DNA of 64,000 nucleotides, taken from the NCBI GenBank assembly GCA_964515235.1, contig CAZEVO010000005.1:1-64000 (forward strand). The letters are read 5' to 3'. Position 1 is the first letter of the stretch. Every line of letters begins with the position of its first letter. Below are positions 1 through 8,691 of this stretch, piece by piece. Below the pieces are notes generated by a model, which was not told where the DNA came from, did no database searches, and saw nothing but the letters and a program-made list of their open reading frames with translations. The position numbers and the translations under genes are program-made. This DNA is from OPU3-GD-OMZ sp964515235 (GTDB lineage Bacteria; Pseudomonadota; Gammaproteobacteria; Methylococcales; Methylomonadaceae).

Positions 1-14
1 TAATGCAACCCCTA

Positions 15-1220
15 TTACTCACTAACTACACTCACTCGTGCAAATTTACGCTTGCCTACTTGCACTACATACACCTCACCCACTGCAATGACTAACTTAG
101 GATCTGATATCTTTTCTCCATCAATCTTTACTGCTCCTTGTTTTACCATTCGCATACCCTCTGAGGTACTCGCCGTCAGACCTGCATCCTTTAATAAATT
201 AGCTATTTGAATTTGTGGCAGCACTGTCGCGAGCTCAACCTCATTGATTTCATCCGGCACAGCTCCGTGCTTAAAACGAGCTTCAAAATCTGCTAATGCC
301 TCTTCGGCTAACCTTTTCCCATGAAAACGCGCAATAATCTCCAGCGCGAGACTTACCTTATAATCACGTGGATTAGCCCCGTCTTTACATGCACTCTGCC
401 ACTGCTCAATCTCAGATATCGGCTTAAAGCTAAGTAGTAAATAATACCGCCACATCAACTCATCTGAAATGGACATAATCTTCCCAAACATATCTGTTGG
501 TGAATCCGCTATCCCTATATAATTATTAAGGGACTTAGACATTTTCTGAACCCCGTCTAAACCCTCAAGAATTGGCATGGTCATAACTACTTGTGGCTTT
601 TGCCCATAAACTTGCTGTAGTTGTCGACCTACTAACAGATTAAACTTCTGGTCCGTACCTCCTAATTCAATGTCTGCCTTCATGGCTACCGAATCATACC
701 CTTGGATTAGCGGATATAAAAACTCATGAATTGCGATGGGCTGCCCATCTTTATATCGTTTGTTAAAATCATCCCGCTCCAACATGCGCGCTACCGTATG
801 CTTACCCGCTAATTGAATCAATTCTGCCGTGGTCATTTGATTTAACCAAGTCGAATTAAACATTACTTCGGTCTTGTCAGGATCAAGAATCTTGAATATC
901 TGCTCTTCATAAGTTCTAGCATTGGCTTGAATCTCTTCCGGGGTTAATGACTTTCGGGTAACACTCTTACCGGTAGGATCACCAATCATGCCGGTGAAAT
1001 CACCAATCAAAAACAATATTTGATGCCCCGCATCTTGGAACTGCTTTAACTTATTTATCAATACCGTATGCCCTAAATGTAGATCAGGGGCAGTAGGATC
1101 AAAACCCGCTTTAATACGAAGCGAGCGCCCCTCTTTGAGCTTATCTATAAATGCATCCTCAACTAATATCTCATCAGCACCACGACTTAATTCCACTATT
1201 GACTGCTCATGAACTGTCAT
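15..1220 (-). CDS. tyrS: Tyrosyl-tRNA synthetase, TyrZ-like
   Basis: Charges tRNA-Tyr with tyrosine in the cytoplasm. Seen: a class I catalytic core with the HIGH-type motif HLGH near residue 50 and KMSKS near residue 230, then a C-terminal S4 RNA-binding domain. The KMSKS form, rather than the KFGKT-type loop of E. coli TyrS, points to the TyrZ-like branch common in Pseudomonas and relatives. I place the start at the ATG at 1220 because GAGG sits just upstream of it; an in-frame ATG 15 bases further out (1235) would overlap that ribosome site. About 401 residues, the usual length. It is divergent from the M23 peptidase gene. Confidence 0.97.
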   Translation of the reverse strand: MTVHEQSIVELSRGADEILVEDAFIDKLKEGRSLRIKAGFDPTAPDLHLGHTVLINKLKQFQDAGHQILFLIGDFTGMIGDPTGKSVTRKSLTPEEIQANARTYEEQIFKILDPDKTEVMFNSTWLNQMTTAELIQLAGKHTVARMLERDDFNKRYKDGQPIAIHEFLYPLIQGYDSVAMKADIELGGTDQKFNLLVGRQLQQVYGQKPQVVMTMPILEGLDGVQKMSKSLNNYIGIADSPTDMFGKIMSISDELMWRYYLLLSFKPISEIEQWQSACKDGANPRDYKVSLALEIIARFHGKRLAEEALADFEARFKHGAVPDEINEVELATVLPQIQIANLLKDAGLTASTSEGMRMVKQGAVKIDGEKISDPKLVIAVGEVYVVQVGKRKFARVSVVSE

Positions 1221-1423
1221 CTTTTCCTCACCCATTTCTCCATTATATACCCAACCAAATGACCGATTAGATTACTCAACCGAACACTATGATCGCTTAA
1301 ACACACAACATTACATTATACAATTTTACAAGAGATCTCTCATGACTAAATCATTATCCATTGTTTTTATAGGGTTAATCCTCTAAAATCTGGCTTTTCT
1401 GCTGTGCTTTCAATTCTCGTTCT

Positions 1424-2737
1424 ATGAAATTCCTTAAACTAACCTCACTAATTATTTGTATTAGTTTTATTAGCAGCATGAGCTGGGCTCTGATAACAAG
1501 CAACTCTGCCACCAAAAGCGTAGAGATAGAACCAACACTTACGACCACCACTCTTACACTGCCTACTCCCCTAGTAAGTCATAAAACTGCAAACAATAGA
1601 GCAGATACACTACCCCAATCATTCGAGAAAAATTCAAACGAACATCGTCACAAGGTAAAGACAGGAGAGAATCTATCCTCAATTTTCTCCAAACTGCACC
1701 ATAGCAACAAAGATTTACATTATATTATTCACGCTAACAAAACAGGCCGTCAATTTGCTGCCATTTCTCCCGGGAAAACACTAATTTTTATAACCTCCCC
1801 AGACGGCCAGTTATCAGAATTGCATTATCAGAAGAACCCAACACAGACTATTGTCGCCAAACGAATCAACAACACTTTTGAAGTTAACACCATGGAGGAA
1901 GAGATCACTCGTGAAATCACCTACATACATACCAACATTAAGACTTCTTTATTTATTGATGCTAAAAAAGCAGGACTCTCTGATAAATTAATAATGGAAT
2001 TAGCCAACATCTTTGCCTGGGACATCGATTTTGCACTCAACCTTCGAAAAAATGATCAGTTCAGTCTGCTTTTTGAAAAACTATACGTCAAAGGCAAAGC
2101 AATTGGCTCTGGCAACATTCTTACTGCTGAGTTCATCAACAGAGGAAAAAGTTATCAAGCTGTTCGCTATGAAGAAAACAATGGCTCTGCCAGTTATTAT
2201 CAGCCAAACGGCAAAAGCCTAAAAAAAGCTTTTCTAAGAACACCTATCGACTTTGCTCGAGTCAGTTCTCATTTCAACCTCAAAAGAAAACACCCTGTAC
2301 TAAATAGAATTCGCGCACATAAAGGCGTTGATTACGCCGCAAGAACGGGGACTCGCATTAAATCAACCGGGCGCGGAAAAATAATTTTCCGTGGTCGTAA
2401 AGGCGGTTACGGGAGAACCGTTATTGTTCAACACGGCCAAAAGTACACCACTTTATACGCCCATCTTTCCAAATACCGCCGCAACCAAAAAGTTGGTTCC
2501 CGTGTTCAACAGGGCGACATAATTGGTTATGTTGGTAAGTCCGGCCTTGCGACAGGTCCCCATTTACATTACGAATTCAGAATAAACGGCATCCACAGAA
2601 ACCCACTGACCGTTAAACTACCAAGCAGCAAACCTATCAACAAATCAAAAATGGCCGATTTCAAACGACAAACAGAACCACTACTGGCACGACTAATGAG
2701 CGCAAAAGACAGATCCTTTGCGACAAACTCATTCTAA
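1424..2737 (+). CDS. M23 family murein DD-endopeptidase (MepM-like)
   Basis: Probable periplasmic zinc endopeptidase that cuts peptidoglycan cross-links. Seen: a hydrophobic N-terminal segment (residues 3-22), an OapA/LysM-like region around residues 75-120, and a C-terminal LytM/M23 domain. The zinc ligands are recognisable: H299 and D303 in HKGVD, and H380/H382 in the HLH motif. Total 437 residues, near the length of MepM/YebA relatives. It lies 23 bases upstream of anmK on the same strand, so wall cutting and recycling of anhydro-muramic acid are probably co-expressed. The exact cross-link specificity is not visible. Confidence 0.93.
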   Translation: MKFLKLTSLIICISFISSMSWALITSNSATKSVEIEPTLTTTTLTLPTPLVSHKTANNRADTLPQSFEKNSNEHRHKVKTGENLSSIFSKLHHSNKDLHYIIHANKTGRQFAAISPGKTLIFITSPDGQLSELHYQKNPTQTIVAKRINNTFEVNTMEEEITREITYIHTNIKTSLFIDAKKAGLSDKLIMELANIFAWDIDFALNLRKNDQFSLLFEKLYVKGKAIGSGNILTAEFINRGKSYQAVRYEENNGSASYYQPNGKSLKKAFLRTPIDFARVSSHFNLKRKHPVLNRIRAHKGVDYAARTGTRIKSTGRGKIIFRGRKGGYGRTVIVQHGQKYTTLYAHLSKYRRNQKVGSRVQQGDIIGYVGKSGLATGPHLHYEFRINGIHRNPLTVKLPSSKPINKSKMADFKRQTEPLLARLMSAKDRSFATNSF

Positions 2738-2760
2738 CGCACTAATAAGAGCACCTCATC

Positions 2761-3885
2761 ATGCCCTGCCATTTGCCCGAATACTATATTGGCATCATGT
2801 CTGGAACGAGCCTTGACGGGATAGATGTCGCCTTAGTGAAAATCAAAGAAACCCCAACGCTGGTTGATTTTCACTACACACCCTTCCCACCTGACCTTCG
2901 ACAAACATTAATGGCTTACTGCCAACCGAATCATCTGACACTGGCTCGAACACTCGGGCAACTCGATAGTCACCTGGGTTTACTTTATGCAGACAGCGTC
3001 AATGCATTATTAGAAAAAACGCAATTATCTTCCCATAATATTCACGCTATTGGTTGCCACGGCCAAACCATTCACCACGCCCCTGACATTCAACACCCTT
3101 TTTCTATGCAATTGGGGAATCCCAATATTATTGCAGAACAAACAAACATAACAACGGTCTCTGACTTTCGTCGGCGAGACATTGCTGCTGGCGGTGAAGG
3201 CGCCCCACTAGTCCCATCCTTCCATGAAGCTATTTTTAAACACTTTTCAGAGAATAGAGTAATTGTAAATATTGGTGGAATAGCCAATATCACCATTCTT
3301 CCATCCCAACAGTCAAATAAGGCAAGTTCAGGCTTTGATACCGGCCCCGGTAATACGCTAATCGACCAGTGGATATTTCAAGCCCAAAAAAAACACTATG
3401 ATCACGCCGGAGCATGGGCCCAAAACGGTCATGTTCAACCTGATCTCATTAAGTTATTAAAATCCGACCCCTTCTTTTCGCTCCCCCCTCCTAAAAGTAG
3501 CGGTCGTGAATATTTCTCTCTTTCATGGCTAAACCAAAATCTCAAAAAATTAAGGGGAAATTACACTCCTGAAGACATTCAGGCCAGTTTAACAATGCTT
3601 ACAGCATCAACCATAGTCGATGCAATAGAAACCTACGCCAGTGAGACCGAACGAATTCTGGTTTGTGGTGGTGGCGCCTACAATAACACCCTTATGAAAA
3701 ATATCAGGGCATTACAGTCACGCCCTACTGACTCTACATCAACACTAGGGGTCAACCCAAATCATGTAGAAGCGATTGCATTTGCATGGCTAGCGAAAAG
3801 GTGTATCGACAAAAAACCCGGAAACCTGACAACAGCAACAGGCGCGAAACGCCCGGTCATCTTAGGAGCTATCCACCAAAAATAA
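2761..3885 (+). CDS. anmK: Anhydro-N-acetylmuramic acid kinase
   Basis: Phosphorylates 1,6-anhydro-MurNAc released during wall turnover, opening the anhydro ring to give MurNAc-6-phosphate for recycling. Seen: the N-terminal MSGTSLDGIDVAL signature, the NIGGIANIT phosphate-binding strand near residue 165 and GFDTGPGNTLID, which are family hallmarks of this ASKHA-fold kinase. Length 374 residues, as in other AnmK proteins. It follows the M23 peptidase gene and its stop lies 2 bases from the stop of convergent erpA, with no room for a separate terminator between them. Confidence 0.97.
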   Translation: MPCHLPEYYIGIMSGTSLDGIDVALVKIKETPTLVDFHYTPFPPDLRQTLMAYCQPNHLTLARTLGQLDSHLGLLYADSVNALLEKTQLSSHNIHAIGCHGQTIHHAPDIQHPFSMQLGNPNIIAEQTNITTVSDFRRRDIAAGGEGAPLVPSFHEAIFKHFSENRVIVNIGGIANITILPSQQSNKASSGFDTGPGNTLIDQWIFQAQKKHYDHAGAWAQNGHVQPDLIKLLKSDPFFSLPPPKSSGREYFSLSWLNQNLKKLRGNYTPEDIQASLTMLTASTIVDAIETYASETERILVCGGGAYNNTLMKNIRALQSRPTDSTSTLGVNPNHVEAIAFAWLAKRCIDKKPGNLTTATGAKRPVILGAIHQK

Positions 3886-3887
3886 TC

Positions 3888-4229
3888 TTAAACCGAGAAC
3901 GAGGACCCACACCCACAGGTCGTTGCGGCATTAGGGTTACGAATAATAAACTGAGCACCGGTTATATCTTCTTTGTAATCAATCTCAGCACCGGCCAAAT
4001 ACTGAATACTCATGGAATCAATTAATACTTTTACCCCTTCATTGGTAACAGAAGTATCGTCATCATTTTCTTGCTCATCAAAGGTAAAGCCATACTGAAA
4101 CCCAGAACAACCCCCACCCGTAATATAAACTCGCAATTTTAAGTTATCATTACCTTCTTCGGCGATAAGATGGCTCACTTTCTTGGCAGCATTATCAGAT
4201 AAAACAAATGGATCCGCGGCGTGTGTCAT
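3888..4229 (-). CDS. erpA: A-type iron-sulfur cluster carrier ErpA
   Basis: Carries 4Fe-4S clusters to apo-enzymes, including enzymes of isoprenoid synthesis in known gammaproteobacteria. Seen: the three conserved A-type cysteines C41 (GGGCSGF), C105 and C107 (TCGCGSSFSV), with a glycine-rich hairpin before the first. 113 residues, the usual size. The ErpA assignment rather than IscA or SufA rests on overall sequence style and its place beside anmK/tyrS, where erpA is commonly found. It converges on anmK. Confidence 0.94.
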   Translation of the reverse strand: MTHAADPFVLSDNAAKKVSHLIAEEGNDNLKLRVYITGGGCSGFQYGFTFDEQENDDDTSVTNEGVKVLIDSMSIQYLAGAEIDYKEDITGAQFIIRNPNAATTCGCGSSFSV

Positions 4230-4291
4230 AATTTATAAACAGTACTGGTAAACTTACTCATTATCCCAACGCCTCCCCACTTAGTCAATAG

Positions 4292-5323
4292 CTACGGATA
4301 AAGACCAACCAACTTCAACCCCTCATCTTCAGGCATTCCAAACATTAAATTCATATTTTGTACCGCTTGCCCAGCTGCACCTTTAACCAAATTATCAATC
4401 ACTGATAACACCACCACCTGACCACTCCCTTGAGGCCTGCAGATAGCCAACTGACATCGATTAGTACCTTTTACATTACCGGTTTTAGGATAAGAACCCG
4501 ATGCTAAAACATCAACAAAAGCTTCTTTCTCATAAAACCTTTCTAACAACTCCTGTAAGTCAACCGACTCATCTACAGAACGCGCATACAATGTTGCATG
4601 GATTCCACGCACCATCGGTGTTAAATGCGGCACAAATGTCAAATTAACCCTCTGATTAGTAACTGACTCCAATCCTTGTATAATTTCCGGTAAATGACGA
4701 TGCCCTGAAACAGCATAAGCAGAAAAACTCTCCCCAGCCTCACTCATCAGAGACGTTAGTTGTGCAGTACGTCCAGCACCACTCACTCCTGATTTAACAT
4801 CGGCTATCAAAGAATTACTATCAATCACCCCAGCTTTAAGTAACGGTAAAAAACCTAACTGTGTTGCCGTTGGGTAACACCCAGGGCAGGCAATCAAATT
4901 AGCGTCTTTAATTAACTCTCTATTAATTTCAGGCAAGCCATAAACCGCCTGAGAAATCAATTCAGGACATACATGACTTTGACCATACCATTGCTCCCAC
5001 AGCGCAGGATCTTGAATACGAAAATCTGCTGAAAGGTCTATTACCTTAATGCCCAACTGCAACAATTCATTGGCTAATAACATCGCTATGCCATTAGGTG
5101 TCGCAAAAAAAACCACGTCACAGTCCTTAAGGTTGTTAATATCAGGCGAAACGAAAACCTGGTCCATATGCCCTTGCATACTAGGATAAAGCGCATCTAC
5201 TCTACGGCCGACATCTGAACGCGAAGTCACAACGGAAACAAGGACCTCTGGATGCATAACTAACAACCGCAGTAATTCAATACCGGTATAACCGGTCCCC
5301 CCTACAACACCAACTTTAATCAT
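4292..5323 (-). CDS. argC: N-acetyl-gamma-glutamyl-phosphate reductase
   Basis: NADPH-dependent third step of arginine synthesis, reducing N-acetylglutamyl phosphate to the semialdehyde. Seen: the N-terminal Rossmann motif GGTGYTG immediately after MIKVGVV, and the catalytic cysteine C149 in the CPGCYPT motif. The reading frame is open 78 bases further upstream, but that extension is hydrophobic, unlike the family, so I start at the ATG at 5323, giving 343 residues. It sits downstream of erpA's start on the same strand with a short gap. Confidence 0.96.
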   Translation of the reverse strand: MIKVGVVGGTGYTGIELLRLLVMHPEVLVSVVTSRSDVGRRVDALYPSMQGHMDQVFVSPDINNLKDCDVVFFATPNGIAMLLANELLQLGIKVIDLSADFRIQDPALWEQWYGQSHVCPELISQAVYGLPEINRELIKDANLIACPGCYPTATQLGFLPLLKAGVIDSNSLIADVKSGVSGAGRTAQLTSLMSEAGESFSAYAVSGHRHLPEIIQGLESVTNQRVNLTFVPHLTPMVRGIHATLYARSVDESVDLQELLERFYEKEAFVDVLASGSYPKTGNVKGTNRCQLAICRPQGSGQVVVLSVIDNLVKGAAGQAVQNMNLMFGMPEDEGLKLVGLYP

Positions 5324-5793
5324 GAATATATAATATAGAGATAAAAAAAATTTAAACCAAAAGCCTAAAATAAATTGAGGAAAAGCACAAGAAACCCCCA
5401 TTCAAAAGCTTTATTAAAAGCATCTTTTGACACTTATCTTACCACCTAACATACCGACTTACCCAATCACTTCTCCTATCCCAAAATCAGAATAAAAATA
5501 GAGTAGTAGCCGAAACTTTTTTTGTGATTATACTGCTCCAATAAGGCGCATCTGTATCAACTGGAAGCACCAGATACTAAAAATCAGCGCCATCATTTTC
5601 ATTCCACGCACCCAACCACCTATTAGAATCTAATCAGCGATATAGCAAATACAAACTAAGAGCGAGCAGAAAAAAAGTATCTAATGCCCTCTCAGGAAAA
5701 ACCAGTCATTCCACCTAAAGAAATGACCTATCACTATCACCCTGAATATCTCCTTAGCTAGCCATCGATTCAAGATGAAACACTACAAGTTTC
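5324..5793. other. 470-bp gap between argC and tsaB without a confident gene
   Basis: This is the longest unexplained gap. It must hold the argC promoter, reading towards lower coordinates, and the 3' end of the tsaB transcript. I see no tRNA or clear terminator. On the plus strand there is a 25-codon frame at 5684-5761, listed separately, and a second short open stretch ending in a stop near 5626. Either could be chance or the remains of a decayed gene. Confidence 0.5.
5684..5761 (+). CDS. Possible 25-residue small ORF (very uncertain)
   Basis: An ATG at 5684 opens a 25-codon frame ending in TAG at 5761, with a C-terminal half rich in Tyr and His (TYHYHPEYLLS). There is no good Shine-Dalgarno site in front of it, and the frame is open only about 24 bases upstream of the ATG. 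I do not recognise the product. It lies inside the argC-tsaB gap, opposite to both neighbours. It may be chance or a remnant. Confidence 0.15.
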   Translation: MPSQEKPVIPPKEMTYHYHPEYLLS

Positions 5794-6471
5794 TTATTGC
5801 TGTTGTGATTTCTTTGCCACATTATTTCTAAGATAAACCGGCCTAACCTTTTCTACGGGTTGAGCTTTTGCAAAATTAGCAACAGCCAATCTTGCAACAA
5901 TGCCTGCTCGCGGTAAATAATCGCCACAGACATTCATCACTTTTCCTTCTAATCTCTTGGTTAACGGCTCTTTATACACCTGCCAACCTGATCCCACACC
6001 AACGCCTGCAAAATCTGGACAAGGTACTTGTGCTGCATGGATAACGAGCTCATTACCCACCAATTCAACACCCTGATGATGGCGTCGATAAACAGCCCAA
6101 TAAATCTCCCCCAATCTGGCATCAATAGAAGGGAAAACCCAATCAAATTGCTTAAAATTATCTAGCGCCTGCTGAGACATCGCAGCTAAAGTCGACACAG
6201 GGAGAACTGGTAATTCTAACCCCAACCCAATACCTTGTATGACTCCCGTTGCAATCCTTACACCAGTAAATGCTCCCGGACCCGCACCAAATGCCAAACC
6301 ATCCAATTGACTTGGATGCAATTGCGCTTCGGCCATCAACCGGTCAATCATCGGCAGAATCAAACGACTGTGATGACGGGGCTGCACAACAAACTCCTCA
6401 ACAACTTCTCCGTCAACGCTCAGTGCCGCTGAACAAGCCTCTGTTGCTGTTTCAACAGCTAATAACTTCAT
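5794..6471 (-). CDS. tsaB: tRNA threonylcarbamoyladenosine synthesis protein TsaB
   Basis: Partner of TsaD and TsaE in attaching the threonylcarbamoyl group to A37 of tRNAs reading ANN codons (t6A); TsaB acts as the dimerisation platform rather than the active site. Seen: an N-terminal ASKHA-fold start MKLLAVETATEACSAAL and the conserved FGAGPGAFTGVRIA segment near residues 62-75. 225 residues, normal. It starts 11 bases after the stop of the upstream helicase gene on the same strand, so the two are likely co-transcribed. Confidence 0.96.
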   Translation of the reverse strand: MKLLAVETATEACSAALSVDGEVVEEFVVQPRHHSRLILPMIDRLMAEAQLHPSQLDGLAFGAGPGAFTGVRIATGVIQGIGLGLELPVLPVSTLAAMSQQALDNFKQFDWVFPSIDARLGEIYWAVYRRHHQGVELVGNELVIHAAQVPCPDFAGVGVGSGWQVYKEPLTKRLEGKVMNVCGDYLPRAGIVARLAVANFAKAQPVEKVRPVYLRNNVAKKSQQQ

Positions 6472-6482
6472 AACGAATCACC

Positions 6483-8390
6483 CTATTTAAAAAAATTTCT
6501 AACATCTTCAATATCACGTGTTCGCGCCATATTCGGTAAACTTGCCAAGAAAACTCGCCCGTAAGATCGTTTTAATAATCGTGGATCACATATCATTAAA
6601 ACTCCACGATCCTGACTATCACGAATCAATCTTCCCACGCCTTGACGTAATGAAATAACCGCCTCTGGCAATTGATGCTTACTAAACGGGTTTTCTCCGG
6701 ATTTCTCCATCACTTGTAAACGCGCCTTAAGCACTGGGTCATTAGGAGCTTCAAAAGGTAATTTATCAATAATGACACAAGATAGTGCTTCACCTCTTAC
6801 ATCAACTCCTTCCCAAAAACTCGATGTCCCTAATAGCACGCCATTACCAAACTGTTTAAAGCGTTGCAGCAAATAAGACTTTGAGCGAGTCCCTTGAACT
6901 AACAGTGGAAATTCAATACTTCCTTCCAACTCCTTTGCTACTGCCCGCATTGTCGAATGACTCGTAAATAAAAAGAAAACACGCCCTCGACTAGCTTCGA
7001 TAACAGGTCGCGCATATTTTACAACAGAATCAATAAACTCGACAGAATTCGGTTGAGAAACACCCTTTGGATGATAAAACAACGACTGCTCCGGGTAATT
7101 AAACGGGCTTTCCCAGCAATAAGAAGAAATACCTTCTAAACCAAGACTATTTAGAAAATAATCAAACTTTTTACCTACGCTCAATGTTGCTGAGGTAAAA
7201 ACCCACGTTCGACCATGCTCTCGCATGAACGACTGAAAATCATCGGCTATATTAACCGGTGTCCGGGACAACGTAAAAGTTCTCTTATATATTTCATACC
7301 AGCGAACCCATGAAGCATTTTCAGACTGCATTAAAACTTCAATATTATCAATCAATTGCTCCGAACGCTTATAACATAAATCAAAACCTTTACTTACCTC
7401 TCTCTCATCGGATAACAATCTATTAAGATCATTTAAAACTACCAACAGATTATTTAATGCAGGCCAAATATCAGGGTCTCTTTCCAAATCACTCCAGGGC
7501 CCTCTCTTTAACTCAATTCCAAACGCCATTCTTAATGCTTTGACTGCACTTAAAAGCACTTCAGAACAAGTACGAAGCTCTGTCATATTACTGGCCAAAT
7601 TAACACTCTCTGCTATGGTGGACTGAGCTAAATCAATGATTTGATTGCCGCTAACAGTATTCCCTAAAAAACCACTTGCAACTTTAGCGAGTTGATGAGC
7701 TTCGTCTATCACAATAACTTCAGCATCCGGCAATAATGCACCAAATCCCGTATCGCGCACATTCCAATCGGCACAAAGTAAATGGTGATTAACTACGGTA
7801 ATATCAGACTCTTTAGCCATTTTTCTTGCCTTAATCAGGTAACACTGATGATAATCAGGACACTCCTGACCCAAACAGTTATCCGCAGTAGATGTCGCCT
7901 GAAACCAAACTAGAGCAGACTCTGGAATAGCTTCCATTTGCGTCACATCCCCTGACTGAGTCTTTTTTGACCATACCTCAATCGCCTTGAGCTGGGTCCT
8001 ATCTGTGCTATTAAATGAACCTGCATTAAGTGCATTTCGCAGTCGATATAAGCATAAATAATTACTTCGCCCTTTGAGCAAACACGCACTAAAAGGAACA
8101 GAGATGACTTGCCTTAGCATGGCAATATCTTTAAAGAACAATTGGTCTTGTAGATTCTTAGTTCCCGTCGATATAATTACTTTTTTTCCGGCAGCCAGAA
8201 CAGCAGATAAATAGGCAAATGTTTTGCCCGTACCTGTCCCTGCTTCAGCCACAATATGCTTTTCATTGTTAATCGCTTGAAGAATTTCATTCGCCATCTC
8301 CAATTGTTCTACACGGGGCTCATAACCAGAAACCTTCAGACTTAACGGCCCGTCCATGGAAAAAAAATTATCCAAACTGATCACGCTCAA
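6483..8390 (-). CDS. yoaA: XPD-like Fe-S DNA helicase, YoaA/DinG family
   Basis: Predicted 5'-3' superfamily 2 DNA helicase used in repair or replication-fork rescue. Seen: Walker A GTGTGKT at residues 51-57, four cysteines placed for a 4Fe-4S cluster (C113, C172, C177, C183), DEAH box at 229-232, and C-terminal GVGRLIRD helicase motif VI. 635 residues matches YoaA better than the longer DinG. The first codon at 8390 is TTG; a GTG at 8384 sits at a better distance from AAGGAG and may be the true start. It is followed closely by tsaB, as in many gammaproteobacteria. Confidence 0.92.
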   Translation of the reverse strand: MSVISLDNFFSMDGPLSLKVSGYEPRVEQLEMANEILQAINNEKHIVAEAGTGTGKTFAYLSAVLAAGKKVIISTGTKNLQDQLFFKDIAMLRQVISVPFSACLLKGRSNYLCLYRLRNALNAGSFNSTDRTQLKAIEVWSKKTQSGDVTQMEAIPESALVWFQATSTADNCLGQECPDYHQCYLIKARKMAKESDITVVNHHLLCADWNVRDTGFGALLPDAEVIVIDEAHQLAKVASGFLGNTVSGNQIIDLAQSTIAESVNLASNMTELRTCSEVLLSAVKALRMAFGIELKRGPWSDLERDPDIWPALNNLLVVLNDLNRLLSDEREVSKGFDLCYKRSEQLIDNIEVLMQSENASWVRWYEIYKRTFTLSRTPVNIADDFQSFMREHGRTWVFTSATLSVGKKFDYFLNSLGLEGISSYCWESPFNYPEQSLFYHPKGVSQPNSVEFIDSVVKYARPVIEASRGRVFFLFTSHSTMRAVAKELEGSIEFPLLVQGTRSKSYLLQRFKQFGNGVLLGTSSFWEGVDVRGEALSCVIIDKLPFEAPNDPVLKARLQVMEKSGENPFSKHQLPEAVISLRQGVGRLIRDSQDRGVLMICDPRLLKRSYGRVFLASLPNMARTRDIEDVRNFFK

Positions 8391-8691
8391 TCTCTCCTTA
8401 AAAATAAAAAAAACTTTTCCTACAAAAAATAAGAATTACATTTTAATGCAGTAAGAAAAACAATAAAATAGCAGAAATAGAACCACAAGGATTCTGGTCA
8501 ATCTAAATAAATTATCAATCTCAGACCTTTTAAACATTGACTTTTTAGTGAAAATCATTCAATTTAAGCACTTGGAATGGTTGACCGAATTTTAATCTCA
8601 AAAAATCATCCAGCTTAAACTTAAAACTAAATTTAGTCTTAGAAAATTAACTGTACTCTGCCATTACGACAGACTACTTGGAGGAAACTTT
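8391..8691 (+). promoter_or_regulatory. xoxF upstream regulatory region
   Basis: A 300-base very AT-rich gap between the divergent helicase gene and xoxF. Seen: a sigma70-like pair TTGACC (8581-8586), 17-base spacer, AATCAT (8604-8609). A second TTGACT lies 44 bases upstream (8537-8542), and both copies are followed by an AATCAT and a TTAA, giving an imperfect tandem arrangement. A perfect 12-base palindrome ACTAAATTTAGT (8626-8637) lies just after the predicted start point. GGAGG at 8680-8684 is a strong ribosome site for the ATG at 8692. Promoter and operator roles are inferred. Confidence 0.55.

Noticed and set aside
3786..4025. Plus-strand open frame across the anmK/erpA stops
   Set aside because: It runs antisense to erpA and into the end of anmK, with no family resemblance.
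5324..5401. N-terminal extension of argC
   Set aside because: It adds 26 hydrophobic residues before the normal Rossmann start and has no conserved counterpart; the ATG at 5323 fits the family.
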